64,000 nucleotides of DNA from Maea johnstoni (taxonomy: Eukaryota; Annelida; Polychaeta; Spionida; Magelonidae), in contig OZ012693.1 of NCBI GenBank assembly GCA_963942565.1, forward strand, positions 7,587,341-7,651,340. Direction: 5' to 3'. Position numbers and translations under genes: made by a program. A model generated the notes under the pieces. It worked only from the letters and a program-made list of their open reading frames with translations, was not told where the DNA came from and made no database searches. Position 1 is the first letter of the stretch. Each line of letters opens with the position of its first letter. Below, piece after piece: positions 25,209-35,329 of the stretch.

Positions 25209-28200
25209 TTACATCTTGTAGATTCGGTGGATGTTCATTCGGAGGATTTTGCACAATGACATCCTGTCCATCTCTCTGATGTTTGCTATTGCAGATATTA
25301 CTTCAGAGACCTCTGGTGGTGTTGAAATGTCCGAAAAGTCCATAGGATGGTACGGGGCATTCGATTCTGGGAGCATTTTCTGAGTGTCTATCTTGAGTGT
25401 GATCTCCACCATGTCAGGAGAGGGTTTAAGGAGTTTTCTCCCCATTCCTAGAAATCCTTTTGGAAAAAGAAGCAGAAATTCCAGTGCCTCTTTGTAGGTA
25501 CCCTGGGAATTGAGGTAGTGTATGTGCTGTGTTTTTGGGAGGTTGGACTCTAGCTCTTTCATAAGTTCTGCGTGATATCCTACTGTATAAACTCTGATAG
25601 GCTTCCTGGCTTCTGTTGCAGCACTCATGTATTTTCTGAGGATTTTGGCTTGGTTAGGAAGTGAATTTTGGCCAAGAGTTATATCCAGTCCCACTCCTCC
25701 AAAGGCAATTATCTTAGGTGAGTGCTTGTAGCTCTTGTTGTGGATGGATAGGGTGTCTGTCATGTTTGGGTCTGCTGTAGGATGCGCTCCTAGAGTGATT
25801 CGAACCCTTGGATCTTGGATCATGGTGTTAAATAGTGGAGAGTTCATAACACTTGGATCAATCACGTCCGTGATTGCCATATTGAAGTTAGTGAGTCTTC
25901 CTGAGACTTGCAGTCTTGGGTGGTGTTCCAAGTTGCCAAGGTACCAAGTACGATTGTACAGTTCCACTATGTCAGCTCTTGTGTCGATGAGTGCTATGCT
26001 GGGGTTTGGTATAGCAGGGCCTGTGATGGTCCCGTTGAGACTGGCATATTTGATAATGTGGGCCACTGTTTTCCAGTGTGACAAATCTGTCAGCCGTTGT
26101 GGGTTTTGTGGGTTTCTGTTATGTAGAGAAGTCTTGCCTGACATATTGTCTATCTGGTTCAGGAAGAATTGTTCTTCGATGGAAAAGTTTGAACCACAGT
26201 TGTTGCATAGTTCTTCCCTTCTTACTAAGGCAATGAGTTGTTCAGGAGTCTCGCATCCTAGATCCTCCATCACGAATCGGTAGAAGTCCTGATGTCGCTG
26301 TAACAGTATTTGGCTGTGGAGACTTTGATTAAAAATTTCATTACAGCGACCTACACTTTCTTTGTTATGATAGGTGCACCAGTATGAGGCGCCGTTGTGG
26401 ACAAAAGTAAAAAGCACAGCATAAATGCATGTAAAAACTTTGAAATTAACTAAATTTTCAATGAAAAATAAAGAAAAACTTTGAAATGAAATAATTTGCT
26501 CTATAAAAATAAACAAAACATTGGAAACTTTTCAAAAATTTTGAAAATAAAAAATATATACTGGAATTTTCCAAAATATTTCTATTTTTTGTAAAAAACT
26601 TTGAAAAAACTTTGAAATAAAAATTGAATTCTCTATAAAAGTTCAGCAAAATAGTGATTTTTGTTTCACATTTTCTTTGATAATATAACATTTTTCAATG
26701 CCTTTCTTTAAAAATCCCAACGCTTTTTACTTTTTTTTTTCAGATAATCTTTTTTTTTTTGGAAGTTTTTCAATTTCTTTTTGGAAGTTTTCTTTCTAAA
26801 TCTCACTGTAATTTTTATCAATTCTCACTGCGTTTTTTAGCCTCATCCGGGTCCTAGTGAATCACAAAAGCATGTGACGTCACTATATTTAAAATTTTCC
26901 GCGCTTGCACGTGCAAGCTGGCTGCATCAAGGGAGGCATTCAATAACCTGCTCACCGACGAACAGTTGAGTTGCATACGGGACGCCTTAAGCGCCCCTCC
27001 TACAGCCCCAGCTGCAGCTTCCCCCGCTTATGAGTGTGTCAACTTTCATCACGATTGATAACGAATTGGCCGAATGGCGGCTGGTCAAATAACTGGCACA
27101 CGCAAAGTACATCGTTCTCGTGAAGTTTGAAGTGAAGGTCCGAGCAGGTCTATTGCTCGGACCTCCTCTTCAGTAGACCTCACGGCTGGTCTGCGGCGTG
27201 ATGAATTGGGATTCCTCCCAGGCTGACATTCGATGCCGATGGTCTATCGGCGGGGGAAGCTGCAGCGATCGACCATCGGCATCGAATGTCAGCCTGGGAC
27301 TCGAGGAAGCCATCCCAATTCATGTAGGAGGGACGCGTCCCGTATGCGACTCAACTGCTCGTCGGTGAGCAGGTTATTGAATGCCTCCCTTGATGCAGCC
27401 AGCCTGCACGTGCAAGCGCGGAAAATTTTAAATATAGTGACGTCACATGCTTTTGTGATTCACTAGGACCCGGATGAGGCTAAAAAACGCAGTGAGAATT
27501 GATAAAAATTACAGTGAGATTTAGAAAGAAAACTTCCAAAAAGAAATTGAAAAACTTCGAGAAAAAAAAAAGATTATCTGAAAAATAAAGTAAAAAGCGT
27601 TGGGATTTTTAAAGAAAGGCATTGAAAAATGTTATATTATCAAAGAAAATGTGAAACAAAAATCACTATTTTGCTGAACTTTTATAGAGAATTAAATTTT
27701 TATTTCAAAGTTTTTTCAAAGTTTTTTACAAAAAATAGAAATATTTTGGAAAATTTCAGTAAATATTTTTATTTTCAAATTTTTTGAAAAGTTTCCAATG
27801 TTTTGTTCATTTTTATAGAGCAAATTATTTCATTTCAAAGTTTTTCTTTATTTTTCATTGAAAATTTAGTTAATTTCAAAGTTTTTACATGCATTTATGC
27901 TGTGCTTTTTACTTTTGTCCACAACGGCGCCTCATACACCAGCGCCAACAGGTGATATCAGCTAGGATGCCCCACCATGCACCACCCAGATGTGAGCCCG
28001 CAATATGCTTTTTCATATTGGTTTGATTCCTGTCACAGATACAGCATCTTTTATTTGGAGTTGTTGTTGTTGTTTTCATGCCTTTTGGGGTAGTATCTGG
28101 TGTTACGATCACTTGCCTTACAGGAGTGTAGGAATGTGTAGCGGACTGTTCCTGAACTACTGTCCTGTGAGAGTGGGCTGCATATGTGGAGATTTGCAGG

Positions 28201-29321
28201 TTACTGTGACCATGGGCGTTTATGTTTGAGGTTGAACTGTTCTCTTGCCACTGAGAGCTCAATGGTGGGTTGTGGGTTGGGTGTTGGTCATAGTAGGTAG
28301 TGGCATACTGCATAGTATTATACCCTCCAGCAGCGGTGGTCGAGTTACTATTTGGATTAAACATATCTGATTGGGTGGGCGAGTAGGTATCATGCCCATG
28401 GTTGTATTCATACCTGTGGGTACTGAGCTCAGCTTCTACACTTGTGGTGACACTCAGAGTAGACATCCTGTCTTGTTTGATTGAGTCTGCCTTCGCCCGT
28501 CTTAACATCTCTTCAAGGTCGTCCTCCCATCTGTTGTGAGTGTCTTGTGATGTGAAGGTTATCGGTGAGATGGGCGGCTTGTGTGGGGCAGGTACCGATA
28601 GGCTTGCCGAGTGCTCCGATGTTTTGTATGAAGGGATTTGCCTCTGATCGTACAGCTGATCTGGGAACCCAATGTTATTCATGATGAAGTCACTGGTGGT
28701 GATGTCTATCCCGATAGCTGGTTTGTGTGTTTGGGCATTATCTTTAACACTTTTCCCTTCAGACTCTTCTATGGTATCTTGTGGAGTAGGTATCGCCAGC
28801 AATGTATCCACATTCTTGGATTTATCCCAGCAGCAACTTGAAGTTGAAGGCAGTGGTGAAGCAGGGCTTTCTGCAGAATAGTCAAAGAATTCCTCGATTC
28901 TGTAACATTCATTGTCTGGAATTGGTGGGGTATAGTCAATGAGTACTAGCTTGTAAGGGCCATAACTAGTAACTATGCCTCTTGGTGTTTTGAATGAGTT
29001 GGTAGTTTTTTTCTGTTTACCATGTTTCAGGGTTTTGTGTAGGCATGGGTGGCCATGCTTTTTGAGTGGCAGAGATGCATTTTTAGTTTCTGCAGATGCC
29101 TTTGTTGATCTTCTCTTAGTTTTGTCTTTGAGGGACTGATGGTCTGTGTCACTGGACGACTTGCTTTTTCTTTTGTGTGTTGTAGGAGATTTCCTTTTAG
29201 ACGAGTCCTTTGCCATCTCTTTTTTCACTCTATCCAAGATCTTCTGTTTTGTGTCCGCATCTATTTCCTTTCAGAATTCTCCATCATCCAGCAGTCGTTT
29301 ACTCAGCATTTTCTTCGCCAT
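25209..29321 (-). pseudogene. LINE middle ORF: zinc finger plus TatD/TATDN2-like fold, split by a foldback element
   Basis: Read on the minus strand with the palindrome 26383-27936 and one CACCAG copy left out, this is one frame of 850 codons plus stop. It starts at the ATG at 29321 (MAKKMLSKRLL); codon 17 is TGA in this copy. Residues about 30-75 are Lys/Arg-rich (SKRKSPTTHKRKSK), likely nuclear. Residues ~80-415 are low-complexity, rich in Ser, Thr and Pro. A C-x2-C-x9-H-x4-H finger (CCICDRNQTNMKKHIAGSH) lies near 425. From about 590 a TatD-type barrel follows: ALIDTRADIV, LGAHPTADP, IIAFGGVGLD, KPIRVYTVG, HIHYLNSQG and ESNAPY align in order with the signature strands of TATDN2-type nucleases. 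All usual metal ligands are changed (HxH to TRA, GE to GG, IH to VY, TDAP to SNAP). I infer a non-catalytic TatD-fold protein. It may bind nucleic acid or act in LINE retrotransposition; function unknown. Confidence 0.82.
26383..27936. mobile_element. 1554-bp palindromic foldback element inserted in the TatD-like ORF
   Basis: Arms of about 600 bp (26383-26984 and 27336-27936), nearly identical, starting TATGAGGCGCCGTTGTGG. Flanked by CACCAG at 26377-26382 and 27937-27942, a 6-bp target-site duplication. Outer arms are A/T-rich with many GAAA/TTTC runs. Inner arms carry a coding-like stretch (AASREAFNNLLTDEQLS). The centre holds two more hairpins, GTCCGAGC...GCTCGGAC near 27140 and a ~55-bp pair at 27204-27320. 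It encodes no intact transposase. Leaving it out restores the interrupted frame exactly. Confidence 0.88.
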
Positions 29322-31030
29322 CGGTTGTTAAAGGGAGAGAAGGAGTTGTTATAAGTGCATATTAGAGGGTGAGGTTTTAATTAGAATAAGTAGGGTAATT
29401 GGGGGTAATTGCATCTTGGTGTACAGATACAAGGGTTTGGAAAGTAAGACCAGAAGGCTAAATGCATAATAATATTTCTGTTTTCTAGTGTTTATAAGTA
29501 CCAGTTACCTTAAAAATATATATATATTTTTTTTAATTTTTTTTTTTAACGAAGTATCGAGCAATATTGCAAAAAGGAGACTGTAAATATACAAGTTCAA
29601 CTAAGTAAATTATTGAGAGTACTAGTACTAGGCTAATTTAAAGTAAGAGAAATACTATTGTAACGTGCATGGTGAATTGCAAAGTGTAAGAGACTCTGTG
29701 TAAAGAATACAAATGTATGTATTGACCAATGAAAGGGTTAGAAAGGTGAAAAGGTTTATAGTGACTGCTCGTTTTTAGTATACTTGTGCAGTCCAAGGGT
29801 TGGTATTGTTGTTGAAAGGGTATGAAGTATTGAAAGAGGCAATTGACCCTTAATTAGGACAATTAGTTGTTTGTAATAACAGGCTACCATGGGTGTAAAG
29901 TAAACTGTTTGTAGTGACAAAAGATAAGGTATCAAGTGGAAATGTTTGTACATACAAGGGAGTGTAAATTTACAGTATAATACTGTAGATACGAATTACA
30001 CTGAGTAAGAATAACAAGTTGTTTGTAGTAACTAGTTACCATTAGTGCAGATAGTAAATTGTTTGTATTGACAAACTTGAGATATAAAGTGAAAATGTTT
30101 GTACATACAAAGAAATATAAACTTACAATATAGTATGATGGATACCAATTAAAAGATTTTGATTGTGGCAAATATGGAGGGTGGCAAGAGAGACTATTTG
30201 TAATAGGACTATAGGCTAATGACAATGAATATAAAAATTAAGTTGTTGGTTTTGGCAAATGAGAAGGGTGTCAAGTGGAGCTGTTTGTAATCACAAACAA
30301 TTTTAAAGAGTATGATGTAGCATGCATCTAGCATTTGAAAAAACAAATGAAGAGGCTGCAGAATAATAAAAAGGAAATATATATAAAAAAAAAAGAAAAA
30401 ATTAAGAAGTTGGCATTTCCAGGTATGAAGGGTGACAAGTGTAGCTATTTGTAAATACAAACTAATTTGAGAATAAAATGTTAAGTGGAACTATTTGTAA
30501 ATACAAACAGATTTAAGAATAAAATGTTACTTGCACCTAGCATTTGAAAATCAAATGACATAACAGCATGATAGCCAAATTAAATAGTTGGAGTTGCCAC
30601 ATAAGAGGGGTGACAAATAGAGCTGCTTGTAATTACAAACAATTTTAAAGAATAGGATGCTCAGTGAACTTGGCTCTTAATGTGTGAATGAAAAGCCAGC
30701 ATAAGGCCACCACTTCTATAATACCAAAACCATAAGAAGGAAATATTTGGAGTTATGCCTAGCTAACATTATAACATGTGTCCATTATAGATGTTTGTAG
30801 TCACAAACAATTTTGGGAATGCACTGTTACATGAGCCATGCATATGAGTTAAAATTGACAAGATAGCATAAACCACCACTACCATAAACCATAATACAAG
30901 GATAATAAATACTTAGGACTAGGCATTAGCTGACATTGTGACACACTTAAGCTCAGTTGTGGCTGGATGAGGTAGACTCAGGTTATTTTGGAAAGCAAAC
31001 TGCTGTAACTCTAGAATTCCCAGTTTTGAT
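29322..31030 (-). other. LINE spacer 1 (ORF1 to middle ORF) with an array of small hairpins
   Basis: About 1.7 kb with no gene. From 29866 to 30810 a short dyad of the form TTTGTAATTACAAA recurs at least a dozen times, for example near 29910, 29945, 30097, 30282, 30445, 30492, 30625 and 30790. The later copies are often followed by CAATTTTAAAG. A T-rich tract lies at 29517-29549. Confidence 0.75.
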
Positions 31031-31969
31031 TTACTCTGCCTCCAATGCAGGGATGCCGTAGGGATCATTATTAACTAGATGCCTGTATTTCTCAGGAGGG
31101 TTTTCATGTTTCTCCCATGCGACAGTAGTGTTAGGTCTCATCTCCAGCCACACTTTGCCTTTTCCATCGTCACATGCCCTGGCTAACCCTTCATTGTTTT
31201 CGCGTATCTTGTTAGACACTACTTGGTATGCTTTCCTTTTTTGTCTGGCCACTGGTGCCAGATCTGTTTTGACAGCTAACCTTGTTTCATTTTTCTGATT
31301 ATATTGAGCTAACTTTTGTGAAGCTCTCAAAGTCATCTGTCTTTCTGTCCATTTGTTAAAGGCAATAATTACTGGACGCACTCCCTTAGAGGTCTTCTTA
31401 TCACCTACTCTGTGGGTATTCTTGATGGACATACTATCAACCCCTTTCTTATTGAGTTCTAAGGCTTCTATCATAAACCATCTGACTCTGGCCCAGGTAT
31501 CTTCAGTTTTATCATTCTCAGCTAGACCATAAACCCATAGGTTCATCTTTCTTTGATGTTGTTCGCTCATTTCATCTTTTTTAAGAGATGCTTTTCTAAA
31601 CTCTTCCAGATATTTGAGCCTTTTCATAGCCTGTTCATTTACTGTAGCCTTTGCATACAACTCTTCTATGGAACTTTGGTTTTTAGCTAATTTCTCTTCC
31701 ATGGCCTCAATTATTCTGTCAGACTGTTCAATTGCAGCCTCTAAAATTGCTATTTTCTCATCTGCCACACTCTGTTGTTCTGTGAGCTGACCTACCTGTG
31801 TCTGAACGCTAGATAAGTTTTCATTAATTGCAGATATCTTCTCATCAGTGTGTCTAACGTTTTCCTTAACTTCTTTAAATTGTAACTCCATATACTCATT
31901 CTGCTTCTTCAGCATTTCTTTAACTTCTTCAAAGCTACCTTTGTCTGAGCTACTCGGTTTCGCCGCCAT
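31031..31969 (-). CDS. LINE ORF1 protein (L1-type, coiled coil plus RRM)
   Basis: An intact 312-residue frame starting MAAKPSSSDKGSFEEV, with a good start context (ACAATGG). Residues about 15-130 form a long coiled coil rich in Glu, Lys and Gln. From about 145 comes an L1-ORF1-type RRM (RKMNLWVYGLAEND, then NTHRVGDKK and RPVIIAFNKW). A basic C-terminal domain follows, with RLAVKTDLAPVARQKRKAY. Such proteins trimerise, bind LINE RNA and act as nucleic-acid chaperones. It is the only intact ORF of this LINE copy. A palindromic element sits just upstream of its start codon. Confidence 0.9.
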   Translation of the reverse strand: MAAKPSSSDKGSFEEVKEMLKKQNEYMELQFKEVKENVRHTDEKISAINENLSSVQTQVGQLTEQQSVADEKIAILEAAIEQSDRIIEAMEEKLAKNQSSIEELYAKATVNEQAMKRLKYLEEFRKASLKKDEMSEQHQRKMNLWVYGLAENDKTEDTWARVRWFMIEALELNKKGVDSMSIKNTHRVGDKKTSKGVRPVIIAFNKWTERQMTLRASQKLAQYNQKNETRLAVKTDLAPVARQKRKAYQVVSNKIRENNEGLARACDDGKGKVWLEMRPNTTVAWEKHENPPEKYRHLVNNDPYGIPALEAE

Positions 31970-31983
31970 TGTTATACCTTTAG

Positions 31984-32686
31984 TAGACCCGGTTTGTGTC
32001 TCTATCCAGGCCAGCTGTTCTTAATACTGACGTCTATATGGCCTTCAGAGACACGGTACCAGTGCATTGTAAAAATCTGTCATCTGTCCGGTGAATTCAC
32101 CGGAGTGGATTTCTCGCGTGATAAGGCGAGTGTCACGGCCAGACTTAAACCAATGAATCATGTACATGTTTGACTATATATATATGCCCTAAGTCGTCAG
32201 GTGACAATGGCTGAAGTGTTTTATAATCTTAGAAAGAAGTTCTGAAGCGGCAATTTCCGCCATTTTAAATTTCCGACATTTGCTTTAGGCCTGACTAATC
32301 GAGCACCTGCCAAGACATTAGGAGCGTCTGTTATATGCGAACAGACGCTCCTAATGTCTTGGCAGGTGCTCGATTAGTCAGGCCTAAAGCAAATGTCGGA
32401 AATTTAAAATGGCGGAAATTGCCGCTTCAGAACTTCTTTCTAAGATTATAAAACACTTCAGCCATTGTCACCTGCCGACTTAGGGCATATATATAGTCAA
32501 ACATGTACATGATTCATTGGTTTAAGTCTGGCCGTGACACTCGCCTTATCACGCGAGAAATCCACTCCGGTGAATTCACCGGACAGATGACAGATTTTTA
32601 CAATGCACTGGTACCGTGTCTCTGAAGGCCATATAGACGTCAGTATTAAGAACAGCTGGCCTGGATAGAGACACAAACCGGGTCTA
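31984..32686. mobile_element. 703-bp near-perfect palindrome with 9-bp target-site duplication
   Basis: It begins TAGACCCGGTTTGTGTC and ends with the inverse. Arms of about 347 bp meet at a loop of roughly 7 bases near 32335. TACCTTTAG flanks it at 31975-31983 and 32687-32695, a 9-bp duplication of the size made by Mutator-like transposases. It has no gene. It lies 15 bp upstream of the ORF1 start codon in the LINE leader. Confidence 0.9.
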
Positions 32687-33744
32687 TACCTTTAGATGAT
32701 CTAAGGGAGTTTCTCCTTACACTGTCTACAGCTGTGACTGGGTTGTAAGATTTCAATCTTGGTTTACGACCCCTACTTTACATAACTTGTACACTATACA
32801 ACAGTTAATGTTTACAGACAGGTTTACAGTTTCTATTTGAGTAACTACTAAATTGTACATCGTAGATACTGCGCTGCTCTAGTCTCTATTATCGCCCACT
32901 TAGAATTGTTCTAATAGCTCTCCGTCTCGCTAATAGAGCCGTGTTTAGTAGACTTTCCTTCGTCGCACTCGTTAGGTTTTGGCGTCGTCTACGATTCCCA
33001 GTTTGGTATGCGTACTGTCATCTTTGGTGTCCAGTTTGGAAAGCGTACTGTCATCTCTGATGCCCTCTATGAAAAGCGTACTGTCATCTTAGATGCCCTA
33101 TTGGAAAAGCGTGCTGTCATCTCTGATGCCCTCATTGGTATAGCGAACTGTCATCTTCGATGCCCTGTTGTCTTAGATACGTGAGGTTGGAAGCCGTCCC
33201 ACGTTTGATGTAGTTTGCTTTCAGGAGATTTTCAACTGTTTGTGATGAACTACTTCAGGGATTATTCGTTCTTTTCGCAAGTCCGGAGCGGAGCAACGAA
33301 AGAGCACGTTGTGTGATATTCAAGATGGCTGTCTCTGTTCGATAGTCTCTAAACCAGATGCTTTTTAAATGGAAATGGTTTTCCCATTCGCTGTATTTCT
33401 TCTGACTTTTTTGAGTTTTTAATCCATAGTAGTTCCCGATAGTTTGTAGCCAAGTGTTGTTGTCAAAATTGTTCGTGAAAGCACCGTGTTCCGTTTTTGC
33501 ACTGTTAGAGAGTATCCATCGTGGTTCGTGAAATCTCGATCATAATCTTTACTTTTTTAACAAGTATCCAGTTATTTTAACCTGTCTATTTTCGCTCTGG
33601 CACATTCTATGCCTCGATTGAAAGCAAACGTAGCTAAATTTCGGTTTGGATTACATGTTACAAAGTAGATTTTTGATGGATTGTATTTTACACAGACGGA
33701 GCGATTCAAATGGCGTGTTACCTGAAATAGGTCATGACGTCATT
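32687..33744 (-). promoter_or_regulatory. LINE 5' leader / probable internal promoter
   Basis: About 1.06 kb non-coding, the rest of the 5' leader above ORF1. Its outermost bases contain the palindrome TGACGTCA (33735-33742), a perfect CRE/ATF-type site, only two bases from the LINE end. A 33-bp minisatellite lies inside it (33003-33175). LINE promoters are internal and near the 5' end, so a promoter role is likely but inferred. Confidence 0.55.
33003..33175. repeat. 33-bp minisatellite, about five units
   Basis: Units with the core GCGTACTGTCATCT start at 33010, 33043, 33076, 33109 and 33143, spaced 33 or 34 bp and each followed by GATGCCCT-type sequence. It lies in the LINE leader, reminiscent of repeated promoter monomers in the 5' UTR of some L1 elements. 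Confidence 0.85.
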
Positions 33745-35329
33745 CTCCAGAATAACTTGCTGGAACTATGGCAACCAGGGCCATAGGTCCATTGACTGCC
33801 GGCAGCCCTTTATTGGCAACGGGATGCAGTATAGCCCAGCCCAGTGTGAGCCCCACTCGCGAAACCGCCAGCAGGGGCGCCCCATTGCCCCCCAGGGACA
33901 CTGGGGCCAGACTCAAAGTGGTGCGGGCCAACAATATGGCCCACCCTCGGGCTACCAGCAGGGAGGACACCCCTTGGTCCAGCAGGGTTATCCTGGGTCC
34001 CCTCAAAATGCTGCTGATGGGCATGGCAATGTCGGCCAAGGGCAAGTCAACAATCCATTTCTTCAGGGTAAAAATCCATTTTTGCCGGGTAGCCGTGCGG
34101 GCTTTGATGCCCTGCAATGATGCCAGCCCTATGAATATTCACCAGAGAACAAAGATAATGTAGCCCCTGCCGAGCCACGGCGGGCTATCACCCTCTCAGC
34201 ATCTGGTGAGAAATGCTGGTTCTACTCAGCCGTTGTTGTGTCAGGACCAGCAGAATTCTTGATTGATAGTGGAGCCGAGATAACCCTCCTGGACGTTGCG
34301 ATTTTTAAGTCTATAAGAGATGGCCCGACCTTGAAGACGTGTGATGTCCAACTATCTGCGGCTAATGGCCGCCAGAGCGAAGTGTTTGGGGAAGTCCTGC
34401 TCCACATTACACTTGACTCTGTGACAGTTGAGCATCACACAGTTGTTTGCAACCTGTCCGGTAAGATAGGCATCATTGGGGAAGATCTGATGGGTGTCAT
34501 CACAAACCATCGGAATGGTACCCTACACATGAGTGACTATAATAAGACCGTTGTACTCCATCGCAAGGATGCTTCCTTGTGTGCAAGGTTCACTATAGCC
34601 AGGGTTTCAGTGATCCCGCCAAGGTCAGAACTGATTGTGCCAGGGGTAGCTGATAACCACAGGTGGTCTAAATCAATAGGACTAATATAGTCTTCTAACC
34701 AACTCTCAAAGCAAGGCCCTGTATGATGGCAAAGAGTCTGGTGAGTACAGAGCATGGAGAGGTTCCCCTGGTATCGCAAATGTTGCGGAGGTACCCATTT
34801 TCATTCAACCAGGTAGGGTGGCTGCTATCATTAGGCCAGTATCGGCCGTTGATGGTGACAATGATGAGACTGCCCCTCCGGTGGGGGATGTGGATGAAGT
34901 GCCTGAGCACCTTTTGGCCATGACAGAGGAAGCTTGTAAGGATCTTGACTTCACCCAGTCAAAGGCTGTCTGACAGCTTATCATTAACCCCAATGGTGAG
35001 CTTGGCCGGACTAATCTGCTGGAGCATGAAATAAATACGGGTAACACCAACCCAATCAAACAGCACCCTCGCCATCAGGCGTTTATGCGGCGGCAGCTGA
35101 TGGATCAGGAAGTCCAGCGAATGTTAGACGCGGGGGCGATTGAGCCGAGTGACAGTCCATGGGTGTCACCTATTGTCATCGCAAAGAAGAAAGACCTCAC
35201 CCCCCATTTTTGACTAGATTACCGCATACTGAACGCTGCCACGGTCAAGGACACATTTCCTCTCCCACATATAGATCACTCGCTAGACGCCCTGTCTGGG
35301 GGGGGAGGGGGGGGGGTGTTGTTTAGCAT

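Larger units (their letters stand above)
19026..33744 (-). mobile_element. L1/Tx1-like LINE with three ORFs (about 12.4 kb without nested insertions)
   Basis: Bounded by a perfect 14-bp target-site duplication, with a T-rich (A-tail) edge at 19026. Its full 5' end at 33744 begins, on the minus strand, AATGACGTCATGACC. Order on the minus strand: leader (33744-31970, with the 31984-32686 palindrome inserted); ORF1 (31969-31031); repeat-rich spacer; TatD-like middle ORF (29321-25209, with the 26383-27936 palindrome inserted); second repeat-rich spacer; ORF2 (about 22887-19234); short 3' tail. Span 14,719 bp; removing the two palindromes with one target copy each leaves 12,447 bp. ORF1 and ORF2 are typical of the L1/Tx1 group. 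The middle ORF and the long spacers are not. Confidence 0.88.

Noticed and set aside
25209-29321. Host TATDN2-like gene next to an unrelated LINE
   Set aside because: It lies between ORF1 and ORF2 on the same strand and inside the single 14-bp target-site duplication, so part of the LINE is the simpler reading; a gene trapped by an older nested event is less likely.
32040-32690. Idea that the palindrome is the LINE's own 5' UTR turned back on itself
   Set aside because: The 9-bp TACCTTTAG duplication on both sides fits an independent insertion better.
19026-33744. Polinton or other capsid-bearing large transposon
   Set aside because: No protein-primed polymerase, integrase, ATPase or capsid motif, and no terminal inverted repeats; the ends are those of a LINE.
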